Of a stretch of 64,000 bases of DNA, positions 1 to 10,161 are shown piece by piece. The position numbers and the translations under genes are program-made. The stretch comes from Candidatus Amarolinea dominans (lineage in GTDB: Bacteria; Chloroflexota; Anaerolineae; SSC4; Amarolineaceae): contig JADJYJ010000029.1 in assembly GCA_016719785.1 (NCBI GenBank), forward strand, positions 1 to 64,000, read 5' to 3'. Under the pieces are notes generated by a model, which was not told the origin of the DNA, searched no databases, and was given only the letters and a program-made list of their open reading frames with translations. The first letter of the stretch is position 1. Every line of letters begins with the position of its first letter.

Positions 1-1982
1 ATCCGCTTCGAGTTGCGCCGCGCTGGCCCAAGAACGTCGCCGCCGTCCAGCACCATCTCGGCGCCGTAATCACGCGAAGGCGTCGTCGCCGATCGCGCAG
101 TATTGCGCGATTCGCGGGCACTGTCGGCCGTGATGTGAATCTCGATGTCGCCCGTCCAGATGCGGATGAAGCCGCGATCGGCGGCGTGGGGCACCAGGTG
201 GGAGTCGCCGCGGCCGTCGTCAGCGCTTTCCCAGAAACTGCGCGCCCGCAAAACCGTTCGCCGTCGCTCCCAGCGTGCGGGCAGCGTTGGCTGCCAGCGG
301 TACATCAGCACGTGCAACGCCAGGGCCGGCTGCGTGAAGGTGAAGAGGGCAGCATGAAAATTTCGGTGTCCCAGAAGAGTGGTGCCGGTAGCCGAAACCG
401 CTCAGCGTCTTGGCGCCGATACTGGCGCAGTCGGTGTGCTGCGGCGCTGCGATGAGCAACTGGAACAGGTTGAAGCGCAGCGCGATCCGGCCTCGTTGTC
501 CCCTTCGATCTGCATCCGGGGCCGCCCAAATTTCGGCCCAGGCTGCATCATTAGCCGCCCGCCAGGCACGATACCCGGCAACCTGGCCGGCCTACGCTGT
601 CGCCTGGGCGATCGCCAGCGGGTCGGGGGCATCGTGACTGCTGACCACCGCCACGAACGTGCAGCGTTGCGCTTGCGCCCGCGGTCAGAGTCATGTGATA
701 CTCGGTCGCGGGCCGACCCTCGCGTCGCAGCGGCTGGACTGCCACGGCCTGGCGCTTGACAGCTTGACCGCCACGGCGACCGCCAGATCGGTTTGGTGGC
801 GGGTGCGCACCTGCACGGCTGCCGTGTCCGGGCCCGCGACCTGATCTACCAGATTCCAATGCAGCAGCCCGGTGTTCTCCGTAACGTTCACCCCGGTGCG
901 CGCAGCACCGTTTATCCTCGGCCAGCGTGATCGTCACCTGCAGCGCCCGCCGTGGGGATCAGCCAGGTTGATGAAGCGTTCGAAGTCAGTTCCAGCACTG
1001 GCCCCCCCTCCCGCGGCTGCCAGCGCACCTGCCGTGAGAGGCGCCGGTGCGCAGGTCGAGCTGGCGATGATAACCCAGAACCTGGCCGCGATCAGGCCGG
1101 AAACGCTCGCCATCGGCCCAGATGTCCACGCCCCCCATGCAGGATGTTCGCCAATTCGGTGTAGTTGACGGGCATGTCGTCCCACCGCGGTAGACGCAAA
1201 ACAGGCCGGCATAGCGCCCGGATACCCCTCTTCGAAGACCCCGCGGCTGCACATGGCGCCATTGCCGATGGTGAACACGGTTTCCATGTGGCTCTGCGAG
1301 TCCGGTACGAAGATCGGCTCCGCAATCGTCCACGCGGCGTCCTGCAGGGCCGTGCGAATGGCGGCGAGCGTCACCCCCGCCAGGCTCTCGAAGCGAGCGT
1401 GCGCAGGACCTGACCCGCGACGCCGGCCCCAGGCCGATCGCCCACATGCCCGTGGCCAGCGCCGCATCAATCCCCACTCCGGCATCTTCCCACCGCGCAG
1501 AAGGCTGGACGCACGCCCAGCATCTCGGCGGCCTTCAAGAAGAGGTCAGGCGCAGGCTTGCTGCGTTCGGCGCTGGAAGCCGTCGGCGATGGCGTCCACC
1601 AGATCGCAGATGCCGAGGCGATCCAGGACGGTGTAGCGTTCTTGCTGACGGAACCGATGCCCACCTTGACGCCGGCCGCGCGTAACTCCGCAGCGGATCC
1701 ACCGCGCCAGGCAGCAGGTCGGCCGGCGTGACCCCGGCAAGCATGGCGACATAATAGCGGTTCTTGCGCTCGGTCGTTCGGCGATCTCGGCCTCAGTCGC
1801 CGGCCGGCCCGCCAGGATGATCTCCAGCCAGACGCGGCGCGAGACCCGCAGATGAGTTCGTTGATCCGCCGATTGAAGGGCAATCCCTCTTCATCGGCTA
1901 GTCGCTGCCACGCCCGGTAGTGGTATTCGGCGGTGTCGGTTATCACGCCGTCGAGATCAAAGATGATCGCTTCAAGTTTCAC
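1..1982 (-). CDS. Beta-phosphoglucomutase fused to GH65 disaccharide phosphorylase (partial, frame-broken)
   Basis: Starts with GTG at 1982, six bases after the upstream regulator's stop. The N-terminal part is a HAD-type beta-phosphoglucomutase: it opens with IIFDLDGVITDT (nucleophile and acid/base Asp) and ends with a typical VGIDAAL...MWAIGLGP segment near 1475-1435. It then runs without a stop (around 1350) into a GH65 N-terminal domain (EPIFVPDSQSHMETVFTIGNG, FEEGYPGA) and, further left, the GH65 core (SIGAK, FWDTEIFMLPFF, YRW; about 500-280). GH65 enzymes phosphorolyse alpha-glucobioses to beta-glucose 1-phosphate, which the mutase converts to glucose 6-phosphate, so the fusion joins successive steps. 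The catalytic DEYH-type region lies beyond the left edge. At least six frame breaks lie in this stretch; reading resumes correctly each time, so sequence error is likelier than a pseudogene. The substrate (maltose, trehalose, kojibiose) cannot be told. Confidence 0.8.
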
Positions 1983-1988
1983 AGTTGC

Positions 1989-3001
1989 TTAGCTCTCCCA
2001 CATAGCGTCGCTCGATGCCCGCACAATGAGTTCCGGCTGCAAGAGTACCTCGTGTTCCGTGCTGCGCTAAGCGCGCACAGGTCAACCAGCATGCCTACCA
2101 GGCGCTCCCCACCTCGGCGATTGGCTGGCGCAGGCTGGTCAGCGACGGCCGCAGGAAGCGCCAACGGGCGCATCGTCGAACCCGATGACCGCCAGCCACG
2201 CCCCGGCTCAGCGCCGGCATCCCAGGCGCGTTGATGACACCGATCGCCATCAGGTCAGACATCGTCACAATGGCCGTTGGGCGACGATCTGGCGGGCGCC
2301 AGCAGACGTCGGTGCTGGCGTAAGCGTCCGCGTACGTGTTTTCGCGCTCGATCCAGGCCGGATCTGTGCCAGCCCCGCCTTTTGCATGGCGGCGAGAAAC
2401 CATTCAGCCGATGTTGGCCCGCTAACGAAGGCGCCGGCCAGACAGGCAACTGATACGCCGGTGCCCTGTGCAAGCAGGTGTTCGACAGCCATGCGCACGC
2501 CGGGCCGTGCCATCTACGTCCACCCAGGAAAAAATCCCAACCCGGGTTCGAGCGGCCAAAGGCCACGAATGGAAAGCCTGCATCCAACAGGCAGCGCACC
2601 CGCTCATCCTCCAGATGCGTGTTGGACAGGACGAAGCCGTCCACACCTGGCCTTCCAAGATCAACGCCTGATAGGTGGCCAGTTCATCGGCGATAGTCGC
2701 CGTGGGAAAAACCAGGAAGCGATAGCCGCGGCGGGCGGCGGCACGACTGCGGCCTGCAGAAAGCTGTCGAGGATAGGATTGAACTGGTCGGGCGGGCTGG
2801 GTTGCCAGGTATAGCAAAGAGGCGGGTCTCGTTGGCCTGCAGATTGCGAGCGGTGATGTTGGCGCGGTAGCCCAGTCGGGTCACGGCGCCGAGCACGCTG
2901 GCGCGTCTCTTCGGTGACGCGCCGGGAGTCGTTCAGCACATAAGAAACCGTGGCGATGGAACGCCTCAGGCCTCATCGCGAATAGTCGTCGTGCCCGCCA
3001 T
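1989..3001 (-). CDS. LacI-family transcriptional repressor (frame-broken)
   Basis: Starts at ATG 3001 (MAGTTTIRD, the usual helix-turn-helix opening) and continues as TVSYVLNDSRRVTEETRQR, then VTRLGYRAN, a hinge-type NITARNLQ segment and the periplasmic-binding-protein-like core (VDGFVLSNTHLEDERV, AGFPFVAFGR, RMAVEHLLAQG, AIVTMSDLMAIGVINA), ending LLQPELIVRASSD before TAA at 1989-1991. Length fits the family (about 335 residues). Five or more single-base frame breaks scatter the reading frames between 2080 and 2985. Immediately downstream and probably co-transcribed is the phosphoglucomutase/GH65 gene, so it most likely senses the sugar that enzyme handles. Two palindromes in its own leader suggest autoregulation. 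Confidence 0.85.
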
Positions 3002-3015
3002 GTTAAACGTTTAAC
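3002..3015. promoter_or_regulatory. LacI-type operator, start-codon proximal
   Basis: GTTAAACGTTTAAC is a perfect 14-bp palindrome with the central CG typical of LacI-family operators. It lies directly against the repressor's ATG, between an AAGAGG Shine-Dalgarno-like element and the start codon. A near copy sits 60 bp upstream. Confidence 0.75.
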
Positions 3016-3061
3016 CTCTTGTAAAAAATAGTGCCGCAATCCATTCGGCGGCACACGGTCA

Positions 3062-3075
3062 TTTAAGCGTTTAAC
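3062..3075. promoter_or_regulatory. LacI-type operator at the transcription start
   Basis: TTTAAGCGTTTAAC differs from the 3002-3015 palindrome at two positions. It begins 7 bases downstream of the -10 element of the minus-strand promoter, a position where a bound repressor would block polymerase. The 60-bp centre-to-centre distance to the other operator would permit cooperative binding (inference). Confidence 0.72.
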
Positions 3076-3082
3076 TGATCGG

Positions 3083-3111
3083 AGTATAGCACACGGTCAG
3101 CGACTTGTCAA
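3083..3111 (-). promoter_or_regulatory. Sigma-70-type promoter of the sugar operon
   Basis: On the minus strand TTGACA (3111-3106) is separated by exactly 17 bp from TATACT (3088-3083), a near-consensus housekeeping promoter. The predicted start near 3076 leaves a leader of about 75 bases to the repressor ATG, carrying both operators. Confidence 0.82.
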
Positions 3112-3264
3112 TACCCAATTTGCGGTTTTTGACAATTTCTATTAGTCGAAGCCGCCCCAGCCTGTGCGGGTCGGACGCGGCAGGACTTTGGCGACGGGTT
3201 CCCGCTCGCTGTCCGCGCCGAAGGCCAGGCGGCGTCTGCGTCACGCGGTTCGCCGGCGGATTTG

Positions 3265-3886
3265 TCAGGTTCCGCGGCCAGGGATGAGCTGCGTACGCTC
3301 GATGCGGCGGGCGCAATCGGTCAGTCCAGGACCCTCCAGCAGTTCATCGGGCATGGTGGCGCCTGGTCGGCTGCTGACGCGCAGCGCCAGGTGGACCCAG
3401 CCCTCGTCATCCGTACCCTCCCGCGCAGGTCTTCGATCAGCGGCCGCAAGTCGGTCTTGCCGTCGCGGGCGTTGTTTGAGTACCTGCGCTGCGGCTGTGA
3501 AGCTAATCGCCTGCGCCACATCCACTGCGCCTTCGGGCAAAATCTGAACCACATAATTGCGGCCACATCAACGCCTGTAACGTGGCGTGCAGATCAACTT
3601 CGCGGATATCGCGAATCTCGATGCCCGGCGGCAGCTCGGGCTGTAACTTCGCCGCAACTGGGCCGGCGCTATCGGCTCATTCAGCCACAAATCGGCCAGC
3701 TGCGCGACCACGGCAGCCCACCGGCAGCGCCGAGGCAAACTGAATGCGCAGTTGCGGATTGAAGCCCTTCGTGTACGCCACCGGCACGCGGCGTCGCAGC
3801 ACCCGCTCCCACACGCGCCAGGTCGAGGTGCCCAATCCACTTCAGCGGCTCACCCTGCTAGTGTAGGTAAACCGCATGCGTTGCAT
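3265..3886 (-). CDS. DUF2344 / radical-SAM-linked protein (frame-broken)
   Basis: The start at ATG 3886 gives MQRMRFTYTSRVS, followed after a frame break by KWIGHLDLARVWERVLRR, then YTKGFNP, ASALPVG, DLWLNEPI and VDVAQAISFTAAA. This order matches the TIGR03936/DUF2344 family, usually encoded next to, or fused with, a B12-binding radical SAM protein; no such partner is visible here. Length (about 205 residues) fits the family. Its function is not established. Three or more single-base breaks interrupt it. Confidence 0.7.
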
Positions 3887-3934
3887 CTGCCATCCTTGAT
3901 CTTCCTTCTACCCCAAAGAATTCGGGGGCGACCG

Positions 3935-3963
3935 ATTTTACCATACCACCGAAATGGACTAAA
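3935..3963 (-). promoter_or_regulatory. Possible promoter of the DUF2344 gene
   Basis: Minus strand: TTTAGT (3963-3958), 17-bp spacer, TAAAAT (3940-3935), about 50 bases upstream of ATG 3886 in an A+T-richer stretch. The -35 element is weak, so this is a moderate candidate. Confidence 0.35.
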
Positions 3964-4069
3964 ATACCCCTGAGGACCCAGCTCAACCAGAAAAACTTGG
4001 GGCGGTCGAAACCCATGCCGCCCACGCAGGCGGCGAAAGGCATGCCCCCCCTTCGCTTGATTCATCGTT

Positions 4070-4106
4070 GCGAAAAAGAAACTTCCGGGACTGAGAATCC
4101 CGGAAG
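4070..4106 (-). terminator. Rho-independent terminator after tRNA-Cys
   Basis: A perfect 9-bp stem (4082-4090 with 4098-4106) around a 7-base loop is followed, reading the minus strand, by a T-rich run (4080-4070). It lies ten bases beyond the tRNA 3' end. Confidence 0.8.
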
Positions 4107-4112
4107 CCGGTT

Positions 4113-4186
<74 letters not shown>

Positions 4187-4198
4187 AACCACGCGTCA

Positions 4199-4227
4199 AT
4201 TTTAGCCCAGAACCTGGTATCTGTCAA
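4199..4227 (-). promoter_or_regulatory. Promoter of tRNA-Cys
   Basis: Minus strand TTGACA (4227-4222), 17-bp spacer, TAAAAT (4204-4199). The -10 box is 12 bases from the tRNA 5' end at 4186. Confidence 0.78.
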
Positions 4228-4262
4228 ACGGAGTTTGGCGGTTCAACCCCCAGGAGACCTTC

Positions 4263-4616
4263 ATGCACGAATACCGAGATCGCACCAGCGAATGTCAACG
4301 CTGCGGCATCCCCTTCATTTGGACGGCCGGCGAGCTGCCGCGGGCGGCATCGAACCGACGCGACGGCTGTGCCCGGCCTGCGCGCAACTGCTGCCCGCGG
4401 TCAGGCCGCGAGCGCGGCCTGGTCAAATGGTACAACTTGCGCCGCGGCTATGGCTTCATCAGCCGCTCCACGGGCGAGGACCTCTTCTTTCATCGCGACG
4501 CCCTGCCCGCGGACGCCGGCGCGATCGAACCGAACTTACTGCTCGAATACGGCATCGAGCACACGCCAGGGACCGCAGGCGAACCAGATCAGGGTGTTGA
4601 CGTGAAGGTGTCTTAA
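4263..4616 (+). CDS. Zinc-ribbon plus cold-shock-domain nucleic-acid-binding protein
   Basis: AGGAG lies six bases before ATG 4263. The C-terminal part is a cold-shock domain with both RNA-binding motifs (RGYGFI and DLFFH), so it should bind single-stranded RNA or DNA. The N-terminus carries a CQRC pair. The partner pair expected for a zinc ribbon, CPAC, is present but in the +2 frame (about 4370-4400, LCPACAQLLP); as printed the frame reads an unlikely Arg-rich segment there. Two compensating single-base errors would restore CxxC...CxxC. The product is about 117 residues, longer than CspA-type proteins (about 70) because of the ribbon. Confidence 0.8.
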   Translation: MHEYRDRTSECQRCGIPFIWTAGELPRAASNRRDGCARPARNCCPRSGRERGLVKWYNLRRGYGFISRSTGEDLFFHRDALPADAGAIEPNLLLEYGIEHTPGTAGEPDQGVDVKVS

Positions 4617-4736
4617 CGCCAGACGCAGAAGCCTTCCGTTAGCCGTGGCGTCTCCGGCGTGACGATGCCCTCCGCCACAGAGTTCGCTTCTCCGTCCAAC
4701 GTCGTCCGACCAAAGACCGTTCTTGTGAGTCGCCAT

Positions 4737-4765
4737 TTTACATTTTTTGTCAGTGCGTGTAGAAT
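4737..4765 (+). promoter_or_regulatory. Promoter of tRNA-Leu
   Basis: TTTACA (4737-4742), 17-bp spacer, TAGAAT (4760-4765), in an A+T-rich patch about 30 bases upstream of the tRNA 5' end. Confidence 0.68.
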
Positions 4766-4795
4766 AAACCTGACAACAGATCAGCGCCAGTTCTT

Positions 4796-4880
4796 GGGGT
4801 GATGGCGGAACAGGCAGACGCATCGGTCTTAAAAACCGAAGGACTAACCGTCCGTGTGGGTTCGAGTCCCACTCGCCCCA
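4796..4880 (+). tRNA. tRNA-Leu (anticodon TAA)
   Basis: An 85-nt class II tRNA: acceptor GGGGTGA paired with TCGCCCC (one G-T), anticodon loop CTTAAAA with anticodon TAA, a long variable arm, T-loop TTCGAGT and discriminator A. CCA is not encoded. Reads UUA leucine codons. Confidence 0.95.
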
Positions 4881-5059
4881 TTCATGCCCGCCAAGCTGCG
4901 GTCGGCGCAGGCCGACCTGGCGGCGGAACGCCCTTTCGCCCCGAATTCATTCGGCGGCCTCGTTCCCCGGCGTGCTTGTCCACAACAAACTCACTTCCCC
5001 CGCACAACCGCAAGCCGGCGCAGCTCGGGCGCCAACATACCTGACCAGGAGAATTGACT

Positions 5060-6075
5060 ATGGTGTCAAAGCGATTCGGATGGATTGTCTCTGTTGCTCG
5101 TCACAGTGCTTGTGCTCACGGCCTGTGGCACGCGCCCGTTCCTTCAACCTCGCAAGGCGAAAAGACCAGCCCCCAGGAGTTCCTCATCGAACTGCCCGCA
5201 TCACCGTCAACATTGATGAACAGGGCACGCCCACCGTCATGGGCATGTCGCTCGCCGACCTTGCCAAGCTAACCGGCAGTCCCATGGCGCCGCTGCAGCT
5301 CACCCCAGAGCAGGTCACCCAGTTCCAGGCCAACAACATCCAGCACATCGAGCTGCTGCACCGCGGTGATGGCCTCTATCTCTTCGTCAACGGGAAGGCA
5401 TTGCCTTACATTAAATGGGACCAGAACACACTGCAAAATGCGGCCAAGATGCTGCAGACGTTCGATCCGCAGGTCAACGGTATGCACCTGGCTGAGTGGA
5501 TCCCTTCCCTTCTGCCCATGGTGCGCAGCGTCGGGCTTGACCTGGTCTTCATGATTCCCGTCAAGGCCGGCGCCACCAAGATCGAAGTGCGCCCCGAAGA
5601 CCAGGAACCACCCGCGCCCGCGGCCGACGGCGCGCAGCTCCCGGCCGCGGCCGTCGTACAGTTGCCCATCGTCTACGATGCCGCCGGCGCGCCGCAGGTC
5701 ATTGGCCGCGGCGGCCAGATGTTCCGCCCGGATGCCGCTGCCCTGGCGCAGATGGGGCTGACCAACCTGCCCATCTACCTGACGCCGGACACCATCCAGT
5801 CCCTGATGCGCTCCAACGTTCAATTCATCACGATTCAGTCCAGCAGCGCCGGTCTGCAGGTCTCGGTCAACAACGACCCCCCTGCCGCTGATTGGCTGGG
5901 GCGAGGCCGAGTTCAACGCGCTGGAACTGGCCAAAGGCACAGGCAGCGTAGACCCGGCCGCGCTCGACCTGGTGGCGAAGTTGCCCCGTTCATCGCCAAC
6001 CTTGACCTGACCATCTACATGGAGTTCCCGCTGGCGAGAGGGCGCCGAAAAGATCAGCCCGTAACGAGCAAGTAA
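5060..6075 (+). CDS. Two-repeat lipoprotein of unknown function (frame-broken)
   Basis: CAGGAG precedes ATG 5060. The first residues (MVSKRFGWIVS) continue, after one missing base near 5093, as LLLVTVLVLTACG, a classic lipobox with Cys at about residue 23, so the protein should be a membrane-anchored exported lipoprotein. The body contains two similar halves: one around 5220-5420 (GTPTVMGMSLADLAKL...LTPEQVTQF...IQHIEL) and one around 5680-5880 (GAPQVIGRGGQMFRP...LTPDTIQSL...VQFITIQ). Further breaks near 5880 and 6030 make the exact C-terminus uncertain; an alternative stop lies at 6061-6063. I do not recognise the family. Confidence 0.6.
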
Positions 6076-6088
6076 CAGGAGGCTCGTC

Positions 6089-6440
6089 ATGCAAAAGCGT
6101 TTCGGGTTCTTGCGCTTCACCAGCTTCATGCTGCGCCTGTTTGCCGCCATCTGCCTGCTCCTGGGCTTGGCCGCCGGCCTGGCGCTCATTCTCGGCGGCA
6201 ACTATCAGAATGTGCTCGGCTTCAAGCTGACCATTCCGACCGCTGCCCTGTGGATTGCTGCATTGCTGCCCGTCGTCTGCGGCCTGTTTTACTTCGTCAT
6301 CCTCTGCGGCTGGCGGCTTGCTGACGTTGCTCATCGCCACGGAAGAAAACACCCGCGCCACCGCCCTGGGCCTGGCCAACCTACGCGCCCCGGCGCCGGC
6401 GTCAACGCCTGAAGTTCGTAATCCACCCCCGGTCAGCTGA
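6089..6440 (+). CDS. Small two-helix membrane protein (frame-broken)
   Basis: AGGAGG is seven bases before ATG 6089. Two hydrophobic helices are visible (residues about 12-37 and 48-72), followed after a frame break near 6310 by a short tail containing ATEENTRATALGLANLR and ending at TGA 6438-6440. It follows the lipoprotein by only 13 bases and is probably in the same transcript. Family and function not recognised. Confidence 0.55.
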
Positions 6441-6457
6441 TCGCCCGTTGTTGCAAG

Positions 6458-6488
6458 ACCCCTGCGCGCCAGCTTGGCGCGCAGGGGT
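6458..6488 (+). terminator. Strong hairpin, possible terminator
   Basis: A perfect 14-bp stem (6458-6471 with 6475-6488) around a 3-base loop closes the lipoprotein/membrane-protein pair and lies just before the histidine-kinase gene. There is no T-run, so intrinsic termination is not certain. Confidence 0.5.
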
Positions 6489-6505
6489 TGTCATCGAGGC
6501 ACACC

Positions 6506-9500
6506 ATGACACCCCTGCCGCCGACTCAATCTGACGATCTCGCTGCGGAGCCGCCCGATCCGCAGGCCCATTCCACGCGTGACGCCCATCAGCTCCTGCT
6601 CGAACTGGGCGAGCTGTGGGCCGCGCCCGACAATGCGCACAAGGCCCGCCTGGCTGGCCTGCGCCGCGTGCAAACCTTCTTTGGCGCCGAGGCTATCTGC
6701 CTGGCGCTGGCCGACCCTTTCAGCAACCGTTTCGATTTGACCTACCGACTGGGCCGTTGCGTGGCCGGCCGGAGCAGGCTGCGGGTCATGACCGGTGGTA
6801 CACCCAACTGCCCGGCGGGGTCCTGGGCCTGCCGGCGGCCGTTAGCGGCCAGGCGCCCAACGGCGTGCTGGCGCTGCTGCGGCCTGGCGTCATGTTCTCC
6901 GGCCGCGAACAGCGCTGGCTGCGGCGGGTTGGCGTTCTGCTGGCGCATGAACAGAATGCGCACCGCCTGCGTTTGCTGATGCGCATCATGGAACAGGCCA
7001 ACCGCAAAGAGAACCCGATTGACCTCTATAGCTTCTTGCTGGATGAACTGCAGCGCTTCATTAAATACGATCACAGCGCCGCCGTGATCGTCCTCGACCG
7101 TGAGAATAACCGCCTGATCGTGCGCCGGGAATTGGTGCAGCCCGCGGTGGAAGCGTGGCGCCTGCCCTCTCCCGCGTGCCATCAACCTGGAACCGGGCCT
7201 CGCACAACGCCTGGCCGGGATACACAGCGCGCCGGTCAGACCCATCGAATATCAGCGCGCCAGCGCCGGCGATCCCTGGCAGGGCGAAACGGCATCCTGG
7301 CTGGCGCAGGCCCTGGCCTACGGAGAACTGCCCTGGCGGCCGGAAGGCAAGGATCATCCGGCGGAGGCGCAAACCCCGGTGGCGCCGGTTGCACCCTGCT
7401 CGCCGGAGGGTGGCATCCTCGCCGTGCCCCTGGTCCACAACGACACGGTGTGGGGTTGCTCAAGCTGTCAACGCTGCGCTGCGGACCGCTGCGTCTGCCC
7501 ACAGCCGACGCGCAGGTCGTGCAGCAGTTCGCCGATCGCCTGGCCCTGACGCTCTATCAGTCCGATCTCTACTACCGCCGCCAGCTTGAGATGGATGCGG
7601 TGCGTGAGATCGGCCAGACCACCACCCACCCGGTTTCGCTGGAAACCGTCTGCCAGACCACGCTTGAGGCCGCGCTGAAAACCTTGCATCTGACTGTGGG
7701 TCAGGTGCAGACGCGCCTGCGCCTGGTGCATGAGCAGCCGGTGCAGGCGGGCAGTACCCATGCGCGGGAGACCGTCACCCAGGCGCTGGCAGACCTGGAA
7801 CGCGGCGTGTGGAGCAGCGGGGTCGCCGGCCTGCATAACAACCTGCCGCCGCCGGCCGCTGCGCCCGCGGGCAGCCGCGTCATGCGCGCCGCGCTGATCG
7901 TGCCCATCCAGTATGAGCACGCCGTCATCGGCCTGATCAGCGTGCAGTCGTCGCTGGCCGAGCGCTTTCGTCCGACCGACCAGACCTTTTTGCAGACCGT
8001 CGCGCACGAGGCCGCGCTGGCGCGAAGACCGCTGAGTTGTACGAACAGGTGCGGCAGCAGGCGGAAGAGCGCAAGGAGCGCCTGGCCCTCTTGCACGAGC
8101 TGAGCCGGTCGCTCAATCGCGAGCTTGACCTGCAGACCGTCCTGCACCACGCCGTGGTCACCTCACGGGCGCGGTTGCGGGCTGAAACAGCTTCGATCTT
8201 CCTGCTCAAGGACGGCGTCCTGCGCCGCCAGGACAGCGATGGCCAGGATGACGGCCTGTTTCCAGACGAAATCTACCGCGTGGGTGAAGGGCTGACCGGC
8301 CTGGCGAGCTGCGCCCAGCCGCCTGTGCATCCGGACAATTGCCCTTGCCATGCCCAGGGCGGTCAGCCGCCGGCGGCCAGCCGCGATCCACATGACCTGA
8401 CTGCCGAGGCCAACCAGGAGCGTGGGACACGTTTTGGCCAGGCCGTGGCCTGCAATCAGGTGAACGACTGCCCGCTGGTGATCGAGGCGCATCGCCGGCG
8501 CTATCGCGACATCTTGCGCAGCGGCCAGGCGCAGCACTTGATCGCTGTGCCGCTGGATGACGCCTACCACACCTTTGGCGTGCTGCGTGTGCTCAACAAA
8601 CTGACGCCAGAGGGCGCGCTGGACCAGGCCGGCTTCAGCGATGATGATCGCGACCTGCTCTCCACCATTGCCAGCCAGGTGGCGACCGCCATTTCCAACC
8701 TGCGCCAGACCCAGCGCCTGACTAGCATCTTCGAGGTCAACGAACTGCTCAGCCGCACCCCGGACCGCCAGCAGATTGGCGACCGCATCGCGCAGATCAT
8801 GACCGGCCCGGCATTGAGCTACAGCGATTGCACCCTGCACCTGTTGGAGGGCGACCGCCTCATCCTGATCCCGGCGCACGGGTGAGCCGGCCAGCGGCGC
8901 GGCGTTGGAGATCGGTCTGCACGAGGGCGTGATGGGCTGGGTTGCGCGCGAGAAGCGTCATCGCTATGTGCTGGACATCGCCCAGGACCCGGATTTCAAG
9001 CACAAGGACTGGGCCAGCCAGCAGGGATTGGTCTCCATGCTCTGCGTGCCGCTGCTGACCGGCGACCGGGTCTTTGGCACGTTGGCGGTCTACACCACCT
9101 ACGAACATGAGTTCAACGGCGATGAGGTGCGCGGTCTGCACACCTTTGCCACGCAGGCTGCGATTGCCTTTGCCAGCGCGCAGCGCCAACAGCAGTTGCT
9201 GCGTGCGAATGAAGTGCGCACCGCGGAGCTGCACAAGGCAACGCATGGCTTGCGTTCGCCGCTCGCCCAGGCCAAGAACATTACCGGCAACCTGCTGGCG
9301 GGCAAGCTGGGCGCTCTGACCAAAAAGCAGCATGATCGCCTGGAAAAACTGACGGGTTACCTCGAGCGCCAACAGCGTCAGATTGACAAACTTCTGCTCC
9401 TCAGCCGGCTGGAGGCGGGCGGCGACCATCCGGGCATCTCGTTCGATCCGAAACAGCTCAACGTGAGAACTCTCTTGCGCCAGGCGCAGCGGCGGGCCGC

Positions 9501-9908
9501 AGACCCCGCCCAGCGCAAGAAGCTGCATCTCGGCATCAAGCGTTTTGCCCATGCCAGCCTGGCCGTGTGGGGGATCAGTACACCCTGGAGCAGGTGCTGG
9601 ACAACCTGATCGAGAACGCCATCAAATTCACCCCGGCGGGCGGCGCCATCACCCTGGGCTGTGACACCTGGAAGGACCGCATACGTATCACGATCAGCGA
9701 CAGCGGCATCGGCATCCCAGAGGAGATGCGCACGCGCGTGTTCGAGAAGTATTTTCAGATCACGAACACGAGCCAGGATCAAACCACAGGGCTTGGCTTG
9801 GGGCTGGCCATTTGCCAGGAGATTGTGCAGCGGCATGGCGGCGAGATCGAAATACACGACACGCCGGGGGGTGGCGCGACGTTTATGGTTTTCTTGCCGG
9901 GAAACTGA
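6506..9908 (+). CDS. Multi-GAF sensor histidine kinase (frame-broken)
   Basis: ATG 6506 (MTPLPPTQSDD) is preferred over the upstream TTG. The protein, about 1,130 residues if intact, has no obvious membrane segment. Three or four GAF-type sensory modules follow one another: a degenerate one at 6620-6950, then about 7020-7560, 8080-8720 and 8770-9190. A dimerisation helix pair has its phospho-acceptor His at 9244 (THGLRSPLAQ). The HATPase domain ends the protein: N-box LDNLIENAIKF (9598-9630), DSGIGIP, GLGLGLAI. Frame breaks lie near 6770, 7165, 8025, 8884 and 9572. It is followed by a response-regulator gene, its likely partner. The signal is unknown; GAF domains bind small ligands or chromophores. 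Confidence 0.85.
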
Positions 9909-9916
9909 GGAGGAAG

Positions 9917-10075
9917 GCAGAGAGCGCAGAGCGGAAAGTGCAAAGTGCAAAGTGCAAAGTGCAAAGTGCAAAGTGCAGAGTGCAGAGCGGAAAGTGCAAA
10001 GGGCAGAGTAGGGGCAGAGCGGAAAGTGCAAAGTGCAAAGTGCAGAGTGCAAAAGGTAGGGGCAGAGTAGGGGCT
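9917..10075 (+). repeat. Degenerate 7-bp tandem repeat (AGTGCAA / AGTGCAG)
   Basis: About 160 bp between the histidine kinase and its response regulator consist of short purine-rich units, mostly AAAGTGC and AGAGTGC, with interruptions such as GCGGAAAG and GGGGCAGAGT. It is open in several frames but has no coding character. It is not CRISPR: there are no spacers. Confidence 0.85.
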
Positions 10076-10161
10076 GAATGCTCGGAGCTGAATGTGTGAG
10101 GCGGGTTGGGCTTTCTGGTTTGAGTTCTGGGGTTTTGACTTTGGGATATGCGGAGGATGGT

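Noticed and set aside
3887..4069. Minus-strand frames of 60-70 codons
   Set aside because: No ribosome site or family pattern, and they overlap the promoter region of the DUF2344 gene.
9917..10075. Possible CRISPR array
   Set aside because: Units are 7 bp, contiguous and degenerate, with no unique spacers and no cas genes.
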